Positions 7,395 through 15,580 of a stretch of DNA of 64,000 bases are shown here, in pieces. Numbering within the stretch: position 1 is the stretch's first letter; each line of letters opens with the position of its first letter. A program made the position numbers and the translations under genes. Under the pieces are notes generated by a model. The model ran no database searches and had not been told where the DNA came from. It saw only the letters and a list, made by a program, of their open reading frames with translations. Source of the DNA: Limimaricola sp964022235 (GTDB lineage Bacteria > Pseudomonadota > Alphaproteobacteria > Rhodobacterales > Rhodobacteraceae); contig NZ_CAXHZL010000011.1 of the NCBI RefSeq assembly GCF_964022235.1, forward strand, positions 1 through 64,000, written 5' to 3'.

Positions 7395-8682
7395 GTTTCT
7401 GGGCGCGCTGGACGCAGCAGAGCTGGCGGCGCTGCCTTGGCTCTTCGACATCTGGGCGTTGCCGCATCAACTGCCGCCCGGAGGCGATTGGCGGACATGG
7501 GTGATCCTTGGCGGGCGCGGCGCGGGCAAGACCCGCGCCGGGGCCGAATGGGTGCGCGCGCAGGTCGAGGGTGCGCGGCCCGGAGATGCCGGGCGCGCGC
7601 GGCGGGTCGCCTTGGTGGGCGAGACGCTCGATCAGGCGCGCGAGGTGATGGTGTTCGGCGAAAGCGGCATCCTTGCCTGTTCGCCGCCCGACCGGCGACC
7701 GGTCTGGAGCGCCACGCGGCGGATGCTGACTTGGCCCAACGAAGCCACGGCGCAGATCTTCTCGGCGCATGACTTCGAGGCGCTGCGTGGCCCGCAGTTC
7801 GATGCGGCTTGGGCCGACGAGCTGGCCAAGTGGAAGCGCGGGGCCGAGGCCTGGGACATGCTGCAGTTCGGCCTGCGTCTAGGCGATCCGCGCGCCTGCG
7901 TGACGACGACGCCGCGCAACGCGCCGGTGCTGCGCGACCTGCTGGCTTCGGAGAGCACGGTGGTCACCCATGCCGCGACCGAAGCCAACGCCGCGAACCT
8001 CGCCCGCGGCTTTCTCGACGAGATGAAGCGCCGTTACGCGGGCACGCGGCAGGGGCGTCAGGAGCTGGAGGGCGTGCTGCTCGCCGATGCCGAAGGGGCG
8101 CTGTGGACCGCCGAGATGCTGGTGGGCTGCATGGCCGACGCGGCCCCCGATCTCGATCGCATCGTCGTCGCGGTCGACCCCTCGGTGAGCGCGCACGCGA
8201 CCTCCGACGCCTGCGGCATCGTCGTGGCCGGTGTGGTGATGGAGGGTCCGCCGCAGGACTGGCGGGCCTATGTGCTGGAGGACGCCACGGTCGAGGCGGC
8301 CTCGCCGCTCGACTGGGCGCGGGCGGCCTGCGCGGCGATGGCGCGGCACGGGGCCGAGCGCATGGTGGCCGAGGTGAATCAGGGCGGCGCGCTGGTCGAG
8401 ACGGTGGTGCGTCAGGTCGATCCGCTGGTGCCGTTCAAGGCGCTGCGGGCCAGCCGGGGCAAGGGGCTTCGGGCCGAGCCGGTCGCGGCGCTCTACGAAC
8501 AGGGCCGCGTGCATCACCTGCGCGGTCTCGGCGCGCTCGAGGATCAGATGGCGCAGATGACGGCGCGGGGGTTTTCGGGCTCGGGCTCGCCCGACCGGGT
8601 GGATGCGCTGGTCTGGGCCCTGCACGAGCTGATGATCGCGCCGGCGCAGGCGTGGCGCAGGCCACGGCTCCGGCAGCTCTAG
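7276..8682 (+). CDS. GTA large terminase, ATPase-nuclease (g2)
   Basis: Motor that pumps DNA into the prohead and cuts it. From the chosen start the protein has 468 residues. Walker A is GGRGAGKT (79-86), Walker B WADE (179-182), coupling motif TTTPRN (about 210-214), and the RNase-H-like nuclease begins VAVDPSV with Asp301, ending near DRVDALVWAL. The ATG at 7276 has AAAGGAAG just upstream and is the only canonical start before the conserved LPWLFDIWALPHQLP. The first ~30 residues are low complexity, so the true start could differ. It overlaps g1 by 119 bp. Confidence 0.92.
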   Translation: MTGSSGRTADSHPERSTSTTPGAGSVADWIACAPAAARAEFLGALDAAELAALPWLFDIWALPHQLPPGGDWRTWVILGGRGAGKTRAGAEWVRAQVEGARPGDAGRARRVALVGETLDQAREVMVFGESGILACSPPDRRPVWSATRRMLTWPNEATAQIFSAHDFEALRGPQFDAAWADELAKWKRGAEAWDMLQFGLRLGDPRACVTTTPRNAPVLRDLLASESTVVTHAATEANAANLARGFLDEMKRRYAGTRQGRQELEGVLLADAEGALWTAEMLVGCMADAAPDLDRIVVAVDPSVSAHATSDACGIVVAGVVMEGPPQDWRAYVLEDATVEAASPLDWARAACAAMARHGAERMVAEVNQGGALVETVVRQVDPLVPFKALRASRGKGLRAEPVAALYEQGRVHHLRGLGALEDQMAQMTARGFSGSGSPDRVDALVWALHELMIAPAQAWRRPRLRQL

Positions 8683-8685
8683 GCC

Positions 8686-8707
8686 GCACTCTGCTCCAAA
8701 AATACTC
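8686..8707 (+). repeat. intergenic repeat, diverged copy 2
   Basis: GCACTCTGCTCCAAAAATACTC follows the large terminase stop by 3 bp and resembles the copies at 2081-2100 and 34045-34064. The remaining 8708-8861 shows no gene; it is GC-rich, with no clear promoter or terminator that I could identify. Confidence 0.4.
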
Positions 8708-8861
8708 GCGTGGGGCCGCGGCACGCGGCGGGGGCGGCAGCCCCCTCCGATCCAAGGTGTTGCGTGGCCCCCCGGACCACCGCGCGCCCCGTTCCCGGTT
8801 TCCCAACCGCGCACTGTCATTCTCTTCGCTAAGACGCAGTGACGACCAGCGGGGGGCGGCG

Positions 8862-10034
8862 ATGTTCGAGTTCTTCAAGCGCGACAAGGGGGCACCCGAG
8901 GACAAGGCCTCGGCAGCGGGGCGGTGTCTCGCCTGGCCCGGCGCGGGACGACCGGCGTGGAGCGCGCGGGACACGGTCTCGCTCACCCGCGCGGGCTTTG
9001 TCGGCAACCCGGTGGGGTTTCGCGCGGTGCGGCTGATTTCCGAGGCGGCGGCGGCGCTGCCGTTGATGCTTCAGGATCGCGGACGTCGCTATGACGAGCA
9101 CCCCGCACTGGCACTTCTGGCGCGGCCCAACCCCGGTCAGGGCCGGGCCGAGCTGATCGAGGCGCTGGTCGGGCAGATCCTGCTCACCGGCAACGGCTAT
9201 GTCGAGGCGGTGGGCGCCGAGGGGCTGCCCTATGAGCTGCACGTGCTGCGCTCGGACCGGGTGGCGCTGGTGCCGGGGGCCGACGGCTGGCCGGTGGCCT
9301 ACGACTATGCCGTGGGCGGGCGAAAGCACCGTTTCGCGGTGGGCGATGGCCCGAGCCCGGTGTGCCATATCAAGAGCTTTCACCCGCAGGACGACCATTA
9401 CGGGCTCTCGGCGCTTGTCGCGGCGGCCACGGCGATCGACGTGCACAACGCCGCCTCGGCCTGGTCCAAGGCGCTCTTGGACAACGCCGCGCGCCCCTCG
9501 GGCGCCATCGTCTATCGCGGTGCCGACGGGCAGGCGGGGCTGACGCCCGATCAATACGACCGTCTGGTCGAGGAGATGGAGAGCCAGCATCAGGGGGCGC
9601 GCAACGCCGGACGCCCGATGCTGCTCGAAGGCGGGCTCGATTGGAAGCCGATGGGGTTCAGCCCCTCGGACATGGAATTTCAGAAAACCAAGGAAGCGGC
9701 GGCGCGCGAGATCGCGGTGGCCTTTGGTGTGCCGCCAATGATCCTCGGGATACCCGGCGACGCGACCTACGCCAATTACCAGGAGGCCAACCGCGCTTTC
9801 TACCGCCTAACCGTGCTGCCCTTGATGGCGCGGGTTGCAGGCGCGCTGGCCGAATGGCTGTCGGATTTCTCCGAGACGCGGTTCGAGCTTCGCGTCGATC
9901 TCGATCAGGTGCCGGCGTTGGCCGCCGAGCGCGACGGGCAATGGCGGCGCGTCTCCGAGGCGCTGTTCCTGACCGATGCGGAGAAGCGCGCGCTTCTGGG
10001 GCTGCCCGTGCGCGAGGTCGGCTCGGATGGATGA
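8862..10034 (+). CDS. GTA portal protein (g3)
   Basis: Dodecameric ring through which DNA enters and leaves the head. A 390-residue HK97-type phage portal: SLTRAGFVGNPVGFRAVRLI near the N-terminus, then LLARPNPGQG, HIKSFHPQDDHYGLS, and the DFRxT-like block EFQKTKEAAAREIAVAFGVP. The ATG at 8862 gives the usual MFEFFKR start but has only a G-rich stretch upstream. A gap of 179 bp separates it from the terminase, the largest inside the cluster, so a separate promoter is possible. Its 3' end overlaps g3.5 by 8 bp. Confidence 0.94.
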   Translation: MFEFFKRDKGAPEDKASAAGRCLAWPGAGRPAWSARDTVSLTRAGFVGNPVGFRAVRLISEAAAALPLMLQDRGRRYDEHPALALLARPNPGQGRAELIEALVGQILLTGNGYVEAVGAEGLPYELHVLRSDRVALVPGADGWPVAYDYAVGGRKHRFAVGDGPSPVCHIKSFHPQDDHYGLSALVAAATAIDVHNAASAWSKALLDNAARPSGAIVYRGADGQAGLTPDQYDRLVEEMESQHQGARNAGRPMLLEGGLDWKPMGFSPSDMEFQKTKEAAAREIAVAFGVPPMILGIPGDATYANYQEANRAFYRLTVLPLMARVAGALAEWLSDFSETRFELRVDLDQVPALAAERDGQWRRVSEALFLTDAEKRALLGLPVREVGSDG

Positions 10035-10242
10035 CCTGCGCGAGCATCGCTTCGCTTGCGCGCCGGGGATGCGCATCGAGGCGCATGAGCAGCTGGTGGC
10101 GCTTCAATTCGCGCAAGTCGCGGCGACGCTTGAACGGATCGAGGCGGTGATGGAGCGGCTGGAGCGCCGGCTCTGGCTCGCCGTCTACGGCGTCGTGGCC
10201 GCCATCGGCGCGCAGGCGGCCCAAGGGATCGTGGGGCTTTGA
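10027..10242 (+). CDS. GTA head-formation small protein (g3.5)
   Basis: A 71-residue protein starting MDDLREHRFACAPGMRIEAH, with an amphipathic central helix (VAATLERIEAVMERLERRLW) and a hydrophobic, probably membrane-seeking C-terminus. It matches by position and character the small gene between portal and protease in RcGTA clusters (rcc01685 type), reported to be needed for head formation. The ATG at 10027 overlaps the portal stop by 8 bp. The exact mechanism is not evident from the sequence. Confidence 0.8.
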   Translation: MDDLREHRFACAPGMRIEAHEQLVALQFAQVAATLERIEAVMERLERRLWLAVYGVVAAIGAQAAQGIVGL

Positions 10243-10250
10243 GGGAGAAG

Positions 10251-10802
10251 ATGATGGAGCTGGAACGCAAGTTCTGTGCGGGCGGCACGGAGGGCAGCGG
10301 GCCGCTGGAGATCGGCGAGGGCGCGGTGATCTCGGGCTACGCCTCGCTCTTTGGCAAACCCGATCAGGGTGGCGACGTGGTCGAGCCGGGGGCCTATGCC
10401 GCCTCGCTCAAGCGGCTGATGGCCGCGGGCGGCCGGGTGCGGATGCTGTGGCAGCACGACCCGGCGCGACCGATCGGTGTCTGGGACGAGGTGCGCGAGG
10501 ACGCGCGCGGGCTTTGGGTCAAGGGCCGCATCCTCACGGAGGTGGCGCAGGGCCGGGAGGCCTCGGCGCTGGTCGCGGCGGGGGCGATCGACGGTCTGTC
10601 GATCGGCTACCGCACGCGGCGCGCGAGGAAAGACGGCGCGGGCCGCAGGCTCGACGAGCTGGAGCTTTGGGAGGTGTCTCTCGTGACCTTCCCGATGCTG
10701 CGAGAGGCCCGCGTGGGCGTCAAGCACGAGGACGCGCTGGCGGCAAAGGTGCGGGCGGCGCGGTGCCTGCTCAGGGGTGAAGGGGGAGAACGCGATGCGT
10801 GA
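10251..10802 (+). CDS. GTA prohead protease (g4)
   Basis: HK97-type serine protease of the S78 family that matures the capsid. About 183 residues. The fold signature is visible: VISGYASLFGKPDQGGDVVEPGAY, the catalytic-His region MLWQHDPARPIGVW, and the Ser region IDGLSIGYRT, followed by LWEVSLVTFPM. Two in-frame ATGs (10251 and 10254) follow GAGGGA; 10254 is better spaced, so the start may be one codon later. It overlaps the capsid gene by 8 bp. Confidence 0.93.
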   Translation: MMELERKFCAGGTEGSGPLEIGEGAVISGYASLFGKPDQGGDVVEPGAYAASLKRLMAAGGRVRMLWQHDPARPIGVWDEVREDARGLWVKGRILTEVAQGREASALVAAGAIDGLSIGYRTRRARKDGAGRRLDELELWEVSLVTFPMLREARVGVKHEDALAAKVRAARCLLRGEGGERDA

Positions 10803-11946
10803 CGACGACAGTGAGCTTGGCCGCGAGATCGGCGGGCTGATGGACGAGCTGGGCCGGTTCTCGGCCGAGATCCGAACGAAACTCAAGACACAGGACGACC
10901 GGATGACCAGACTGGACCGCAAGACCGCGCTCGCCGCGCGCCCCGCTCTCGAAGCGAAGGCCGAAGGCCAGCCGCACCGCGCCGCCTTCGGCGCCTATCT
11001 GCGCACCGGCGAGGATGACGGGCTGCGCGGCCTCGGCCTCGAGGGCAAGGCGATGAGCACGACCGTCGCGGCCGATGGCGGCTATCTCGTCGATCCGCAG
11101 ACCGCCGAGCGCGTGCGCGGCGTGCTGGGGGCGACCGCCTCGCTGCGCGCCATCGCCAGCGTGGTGGCGGTGGACGCGGGCTCCTACGACGTATTGATCG
11201 ACCATGCCCAGGCGGGGGCCGGCTGGGCCGATGAGACGAGCGCTCGCACCGAAACCGGCACGCCGCAGATCGACCGCATCTCCATCCCGCTACACGAGCT
11301 GTCGGCGCTGCCGAAAACCTCGCAGCGCCTGCTCGACGACTCTGCCTTCGACATCGAGGGCTGGCTCGCGGGCCGCATCGCCGACACCTTCGCCCGCTCG
11401 GAGGCCGCAGCCTTCGTCTCGGGCGACGGCATCGACAAGCCGACCGGCATCCTGAGCTACCCGCAGGTCGACGACGACGGCTGGAGCTGGGGCAGCTTGG
11501 GCTATGTCGCCACCGGCACCGACGGCGGCTTTGACGACACCAACCCGGCGGATGCGGTGATCGACCTCGTCTACCGCCTCGGCGCGCCCTACCGCGCGGG
11601 CGCGAGCTTCGTGATGAACTCGCGCACCGCGGGCGCGCTGCGCAAGCTCAAGGATGCGGATGGGCGCTTCTTGTGGAGCGACGGTCTCTCGGCGGGCGAG
11701 CCCGCGCGGCTCCTGGGCTACCCGGTGCTGATCGCCGAGGACATGCCCGACATCACCACGGACGCCTGCGCGCTGGCCTTCGGCAATTTCGAGGCGGGCT
11801 ACACCATCGCCGAGCGCCCCGACCTGCGGGTGCTGCGCGATCCCTTCTCGGCCAAGCCGCACGTGATCTTCTACGCGACCAAGCGCGTCGGCGGCGCGGT
11901 GAGCGACTTCGCGGCGATCAAGCTTCTGAAGTTCGGCATCGCCTGA
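10795..11946 (+). CDS. GTA major capsid protein (g5)
   Basis: HK97-fold shell protein. The 383-residue precursor has an N-terminal charged helical delta-like domain (residues 1-60, DELGRFSAEIRTKLKTQDDR) that the g4 protease would remove. The mature domain starts near STTVAADGGYLVDP and contains the hairpin region LSALPKTSQRLLDDS and AFVSGDGIDKPTGILSY. The ATG at 10795 follows AAGGGGGAG. A GTG 18 bp upstream in the same frame is the only close alternative. A 66-bp gap follows before g6. Confidence 0.95.
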   Translation: MRDDDSELGREIGGLMDELGRFSAEIRTKLKTQDDRMTRLDRKTALAARPALEAKAEGQPHRAAFGAYLRTGEDDGLRGLGLEGKAMSTTVAADGGYLVDPQTAERVRGVLGATASLRAIASVVAVDAGSYDVLIDHAQAGAGWADETSARTETGTPQIDRISIPLHELSALPKTSQRLLDDSAFDIEGWLAGRIADTFARSEAAAFVSGDGIDKPTGILSYPQVDDDGWSWGSLGYVATGTDGGFDDTNPADAVIDLVYRLGAPYRAGASFVMNSRTAGALRKLKDADGRFLWSDGLSAGEPARLLGYPVLIAEDMPDITTDACALAFGNFEAGYTIAERPDLRVLRDPFSAKPHVIFYATKRVGGAVSDFAAIKLLKFGIA

Positions 11947-12012
11947 GGATGGGCCGGGCCGCCCCTTCGCGGGTGGCCCGGCTGAGTTGCCGAGACCTCG
12001 AAAGGACGGGTG

Positions 12013-12612
12013 ATGAGACTGATCGAAACGGGAGCGGTGCCCGAGGCGGCCCTGCCGGTCGAGGGGCTTCGCGCGCATCTGCGGCTGGGCACCGGCTTTG
12101 CCGAGACCGGGTTGCAGGACACGAGCCTCGCGGGATTTCTGCGCGCCGCCATCGCGGCGATCGAGGCCCGCACCGGCAAGGTGCTGCTGGCGCGCGGCTT
12201 CGCGCTCGAGCTGACCCGCTGGCGCGACGACTGCCGCCAGCCCCTGCCGGTGGCCCCGCTGCGCGCGGTCACGGCCTTCGACACGGTGGACGCCCAAGGG
12301 GGGGTGGTGCCGGTGGCCGCGGGGCGCTGGCGCGCGGTGGCCGACGACCAGAGACCGTATCTCGAGCCGCTCTCGGTCACCCTGCCCGAGATCCCCTCGG
12401 GCGGGCTGGCGCGGATCGGCTTCGAGGCGGGGTTCGGGCCGGGGTGGTCCGACATCCCCGCCGATCTCGCGCAGGCGGTGATGATGCTGGCCGCGCATTA
12501 CCATGAATACCGCCACGACACCGGCCTTGGGCCGGGCTGCATGCCCTTTGGCGTCACGGCGCTGACGGAACGGTTCCGCGGCCTGCGGCTTGGCACGGGG
12601 GGCGGGGCATGA
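12013..12612 (+). CDS. GTA head-tail connector (g6)
   Basis: Adaptor ring below the portal, of the gp6/phiE125 gp8-like connector family. The 199-residue protein has the helical start LPVEGLRAHLRLG, SLAGFLRAAIAAIEARTGK, and IPADLAQAVMMLAAHYHEYR, which match the family helices. The ATG at 12013 follows GAAAGGACGGG. Its stop overlaps the g7 start (ATGA). Confidence 0.88.
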   Translation: MRLIETGAVPEAALPVEGLRAHLRLGTGFAETGLQDTSLAGFLRAAIAAIEARTGKVLLARGFALELTRWRDDCRQPLPVAPLRAVTAFDTVDAQGGVVPVAAGRWRAVADDQRPYLEPLSVTLPEIPSGGLARIGFEAGFGPGWSDIPADLAQAVMMLAAHYHEYRHDTGLGPGCMPFGVTALTERFRGLRLGTGGGA

Positions 12613-12959
12613 AGCCCGCGCAAAGGCCCGTGCGGCTGAACCGGCCCCTGATGCTGGAGACGCCCCTGCGTGCGCCCGACGGCGCGGGCGGCTTTTCGCG
12701 CGGCTGGGTGGCGCTGGGCATGGTCTGGGCGCGGGTCGATGCCCGTTCGGGACGCGATCTCGACGGCATGGGCGCCGCGCTGAGCCGGGTACGGCTGCGC
12801 ATCACCACGCGCGCGGCGCCGCCGGGCTCGTCGATGCGGCCCACGCCCGAACAGCGGTTTCGCGAAGGCAACCGGGTCTTTGCGATCCGCGCGGTGCGCG
12901 AATGGGACGCCGAGGGGCGGTATCTCGTCTGCGAGGCCGAGGAGGAGGTGGCGCGATGA
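12609..12959 (+). CDS. GTA head-closure protein (g7)
   Basis: SPP1 gp16-like head-tail joining protein, 116 residues. The pattern is a short beta-barrel: L.TPLRAPDGAGGFSRGW...GMVWARVDARSGRD, then VRLRITTR and RFREGNRVFAIRAVREWD, ending LVCEAEEEV. It sits between connector and tail terminator with ATGA overlaps at both ends, fixing both the start and the assignment. Confidence 0.87.
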   Translation: MKPAQRPVRLNRPLMLETPLRAPDGAGGFSRGWVALGMVWARVDARSGRDLDGMGAALSRVRLRITTRAAPPGSSMRPTPEQRFREGNRVFAIRAVREWDAEGRYLVCEAEEEVAR

Positions 12960-13366
12960 GCTATGCAACATCCGCCGCGCTGCAGGCGGCGATCTATGCA
13001 CGGCTGACGGCGCACGCGCCGCTGACCGATCTGCTGGGCGAGGCGATCTACGACGCGCTGCCCGCGGGGCCCCTGCCGCCGCTTTACGCGACGCTCGGGG
13101 CCGAGAAGGCGCGCGACCGGTCCGACACGACCATGACCGGCACCGAGCACGATCTCACGGTGAGCGTGGTGAGCGACGCGGCGGGGTTTCGCAGCGCCAA
13201 GGAGGCGGCGGCGGCCATCTCGGACGCGCTGGCCGAACCCATGCCCGAGCTGACCCGCGGACGGCTGGTGGGGCTGTGGTTCCTGCAGGCGCGGGCGCGG
13301 CGGGTGGGCAGCGGCGACGCGCGGCAGATCGACATGATCTTTCGCGCCCGCAGCGAAGACGGCTGA
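12956..13366 (+). CDS. GTA tail terminator (g8)
   Basis: DUF3168 family protein that caps the tail tube and joins it to the head. The 136 residues start ATSAALQAAIYARLTAHAPL, with LPPLYATLGAE and TEHDLTVSVVSDAAGFRSAKEAA, as in the family. The ATG at 12956 overlaps the g7 stop. The major tail protein follows 23 bp later. Confidence 0.88.
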   Translation: MSYATSAALQAAIYARLTAHAPLTDLLGEAIYDALPAGPLPPLYATLGAEKARDRSDTTMTGTEHDLTVSVVSDAAGFRSAKEAAAAISDALAEPMPELTRGRLVGLWFLQARARRVGSGDARQIDMIFRARSEDG

Positions 13367-13389
13367 AACACAACAAGGAGGGCGCGCAG

Positions 13390-13803
13390 ATGGCGGCTCA
13401 GAACGGCAGGGACCTCCTGCTCAAGATCGACATGACCGGCAACGGGCTGTTCGAGACCATGGCGGGGCTGCGCGCGACGCGGCTCACGCTCAATGCCCAG
13501 AGCGTCGACGTGACCCATCTCGGGAGCGAGGGCTGGCGCGAGGTGCTGGGCGGCGCGGGCGTGCGCACCGCGGCCATCTCGGGCTCTGGCGTGTTTCGCG
13601 ACGCGACCACCGATGCGCGGGCGCGGCAGATCTTCTTCGACGGCGAGACGCCCGAATTCCAGGTGGTGATCCCCGATTTCGGCACCATGACCGGCGCGTT
13701 CCAGATCGCCTCGATCGACTACGCGGGCAGCCATGACGGCGAGGCCAGCTTCGAGATCGCGCTGGTCTCGGCGGGGCCGGTGCGCTTCGAGGCGGCGATC
13801 TGA
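13390..13803 (+). CDS. GTA major tail protein (g9)
   Basis: TP901-1-type tail tube subunit, 137 residues. It shows the family opening NGRDLLLKIDMTGNGLFETM, DVTHLGSEGWREVLGGAGVR, and the beta-strand repeats ISGSGVFRD and EFQVVIPDFGTMTGAFQIAS. The ATG at 13390 follows AACAAGGAGGG, the strongest Shine-Dalgarno of the cluster, which fits its need for many copies. The stop overlaps the g10 start (TGATG). Confidence 0.92.
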   Translation: MAAQNGRDLLLKIDMTGNGLFETMAGLRATRLTLNAQSVDVTHLGSEGWREVLGGAGVRTAAISGSGVFRDATTDARARQIFFDGETPEFQVVIPDFGTMTGAFQIASIDYAGSHDGEASFEIALVSAGPVRFEAAI

Positions 13804-14117
13804 TGGCCAACCCGCGTGCCGGTGAGGTGGCCGTGATCCTCGACGGGACGCGGCAGGTGATGAAGCTGACGCTTGGCGCGCTGGCCGAACTCGAGGAGGC
13901 GCTTGGCTGCGACAGCCTCGCGGCGCTGGTGGCCCGGCTCGAGGGCGGCGAGGTCTCGGCGCGCGATGTGCTGGCGCTCATCGTCGCGGGGCTACGGGGT
14001 GGCGGCTGGCAGGGGCGCACCGCCGATCTGATGGCGGTCGAGATCGAGGGCGGGCCGGTCGAGGCGGCGCGGCTTGCAGCCCTGCTCGTGGCGCGCGCCT
14101 TTGGCGAGGCGGCATGA
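13803..14117 (+). CDS. GTA tail assembly protein (g10)
   Basis: Conserved GTA-family protein of 104 residues, starting ANPRAGEVAVILDGTRQVMK with a helical middle LTLGALAELEEALGCDSLAALVARLEGG. In tailed phages the gene between tail tube and tape measure encodes assembly chaperones that coat the tape measure protein, sometimes by programmed frameshifting. Here it is followed by the separate frame g10.1, overlapped by ATGA. The chaperone role is inference. Confidence 0.8.
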   Translation: MANPRAGEVAVILDGTRQVMKLTLGALAELEEALGCDSLAALVARLEGGEVSARDVLALIVAGLRGGGWQGRTADLMAVEIEGGPVEAARLAALLVARAFGEAA

Positions 14118-14302
14118 AGCGGCTCGATTTCGCGGCGATGATGCGCGCCGGGATCTGCGGTCTGGGTCTGCACCCTGCCGCGTTCTGGGCGCTGACGCCC
14201 GCCGAGCTGCGGCTGATGCTCGGGCCACCGGGCGAGGCGCCGATGGGCCGCGAAAGGCTGATGGAGCTGTGCCGCCAATATCCTGACGGGGAGAGACCAT
14301 GA
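14114..14302 (+). CDS. GTA small tail chaperone-like protein (g10.1)
   Basis: A 62-residue protein, MKRLDFAAMMRAGICGLGL..., with the motif PAAFWALTPAELRLMLGP that marks the short phage family found just before tape measure genes. The ATG overlaps the g10 stop, and its own stop overlaps the tape measure start. It is probably the second tail-assembly chaperone (G/GT arrangement made as two genes). Confidence 0.8.
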   Translation: MKRLDFAAMMRAGICGLGLHPAAFWALTPAELRLMLGPPGEAPMGRERLMELCRQYPDGERP

Positions 14303-14937
14303 CCGAGGACGAGATCGAGGCGCTGGAACGCGCCATGGAGGAGGCGGGCGGCATGGCCACGGCGTTCTCGCGAGAGCTGGACCGGATGCGCTCGGGGCTG
14401 GCCGAGACGACGCGCGATCTGGGGCGTCTCGAGCGGGGCTTTTCCGGCGGTCTGCGCCGCGCCATCGACGGCGTGCTGTTCGACGGCAAATCGGTGGGCG
14501 GCGCGCTCAAGGGGCTGGCGGGCACCATGTCGGACACCGTCTATGGCAACGCGATGCGCCCGGTGACCAACGGGCTCGGCGGGCTCTTGGCCCAAGGCGT
14601 GAACGGTCTGGTCTCGGGCCTGATGCCTTTCGCGCAGGGCGGGGCGTTTTCCGGCGGGCGGGTGACGCCATTTGCCCAGGGCGGCGTCGTGTCGGGGCCG
14701 GTGGCCTTTCCGATGCGCGGCGGCGCCGGGCTGATGGGCGAGGCGGGTCCCGAGGCGATCCTGCCGCTGTCGCGCGGCGCGGACGGACGGCTTGGCGTCG
14801 CCGCGGGCGGCGGCGGCGGGGCCGCGCAGGTGACGATCAACATCACGACGCCCGACGTCGAAGGCTTCAGGCGTTCGCGCGGGCAGGTGGCGGCGCAGAT
14901 CGCGCGCGCCGTCGACCGCGGCCGCCGCGACAGGTGA
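14299..14937 (+). CDS. GTA tape measure protein (g11)
   Basis: Sets tail length and is expelled on DNA delivery. Only 212 residues, much shorter than siphophage tape measures, in keeping with the short tail of RcGTA. It has a charged helical start, a Gly-rich hydrophobic centre (residues about 75-125), and the typical C-terminal block FAQGGVVSGPVAFPMRGGAG followed by LMGEAGPEAILPLSRGADG. The ATG overlaps the g10.1 stop. Confidence 0.88.
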   Translation: MTEDEIEALERAMEEAGGMATAFSRELDRMRSGLAETTRDLGRLERGFSGGLRRAIDGVLFDGKSVGGALKGLAGTMSDTVYGNAMRPVTNGLGGLLAQGVNGLVSGLMPFAQGGAFSGGRVTPFAQGGVVSGPVAFPMRGGAGLMGEAGPEAILPLSRGADGRLGVAAGGGGGAAQVTINITTPDVEGFRRSRGQVAAQIARAVDRGRRDR

Positions 14938-14947
14938 GGAGAACATC

Positions 14948-15580
14948 ATGGCATTCCACGACGTGAGATTTCCCGTGGCGCTGAGCTTTGGCGCGACCGG
15001 CGGGCCGGAGCGGCGCTGCGAGATCGTCACCCTCGCCAACGGCCATGAGGAGCGCAACAGCCCTTGGGCCGACGCGCGGCGGCGCTATGACGCGGGCCTT
15101 GGCCTGCGCGCGCTGGACGACATCGAGACGGTGCTGGGTTTCTTCGAGGCGCGACGCGGCCCGCTCTACGGATTTCGCTGGAAGGACTGGCTCGACTGGC
15201 GCTCGGCCCCGGCCTCGCGCCCGGTCAAGGAGCTCGATCAGCAGATCGGCACGGGCGACGACACCGCCACCGCGTTCCAGCTCGTCAAACGCTATGGGAC
15301 CGGCGCGCAGGCCTATCTGCGCCCGATCGCCAAGCCCGTCGCGGGCAGCGTGCGGCTGGCAGTCGATGGCGATCCGGTGATCGAGGGCGAGGGGGTCGAG
15401 ATCGACCACGCCACGGGCCTCGTGCGGTTCGACGTGGCCCCACCTATCGGTGCCCTCGTCACGGCGGGGTTCGAGTTCGACGTGCCCGCGCGCTTTGACA
15501 CCGAAACGCTGATCGGCTCGGTCGCGAGCTTCGAGGCGGGCACGGTGCCGGACATCCCGGTGGTGGAGATCCGGCTGTGA
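14948..15580 (+). CDS. GTA distal tail protein (g12)
   Basis: DUF2460 family distal-tail ring, 210 residues. Family blocks seen: AFHDVRFPVALSFGATGGPE, NGHEERNSPWADARRRYDAG, LGFFEARRGPLYGFRWKDWL and the C-terminal domain beginning TAFQLVKRYG. The ATG at 14948 follows GGTGAGGAG. The stop overlaps the GTG start of g13. Confidence 0.92.
   Translation: MAFHDVRFPVALSFGATGGPERRCEIVTLANGHEERNSPWADARRRYDAGLGLRALDDIETVLGFFEARRGPLYGFRWKDWLDWRSAPASRPVKELDQQIGTGDDTATAFQLVKRYGTGAQAYLRPIAKPVAGSVRLAVDGDPVIEGEGVEIDHATGLVRFDVAPPIGALVTAGFEFDVPARFDTETLIGSVASFEAGTVPDIPVVEIRL

Noticed and set aside
13803..14302. Programmed frameshift between tail chaperone genes g10 and g10.1
   Set aside because: g10.1 has its own ATG in an ATGA overlap and I saw no slippery heptamer at the junction; two separate proteins are the simpler reading.
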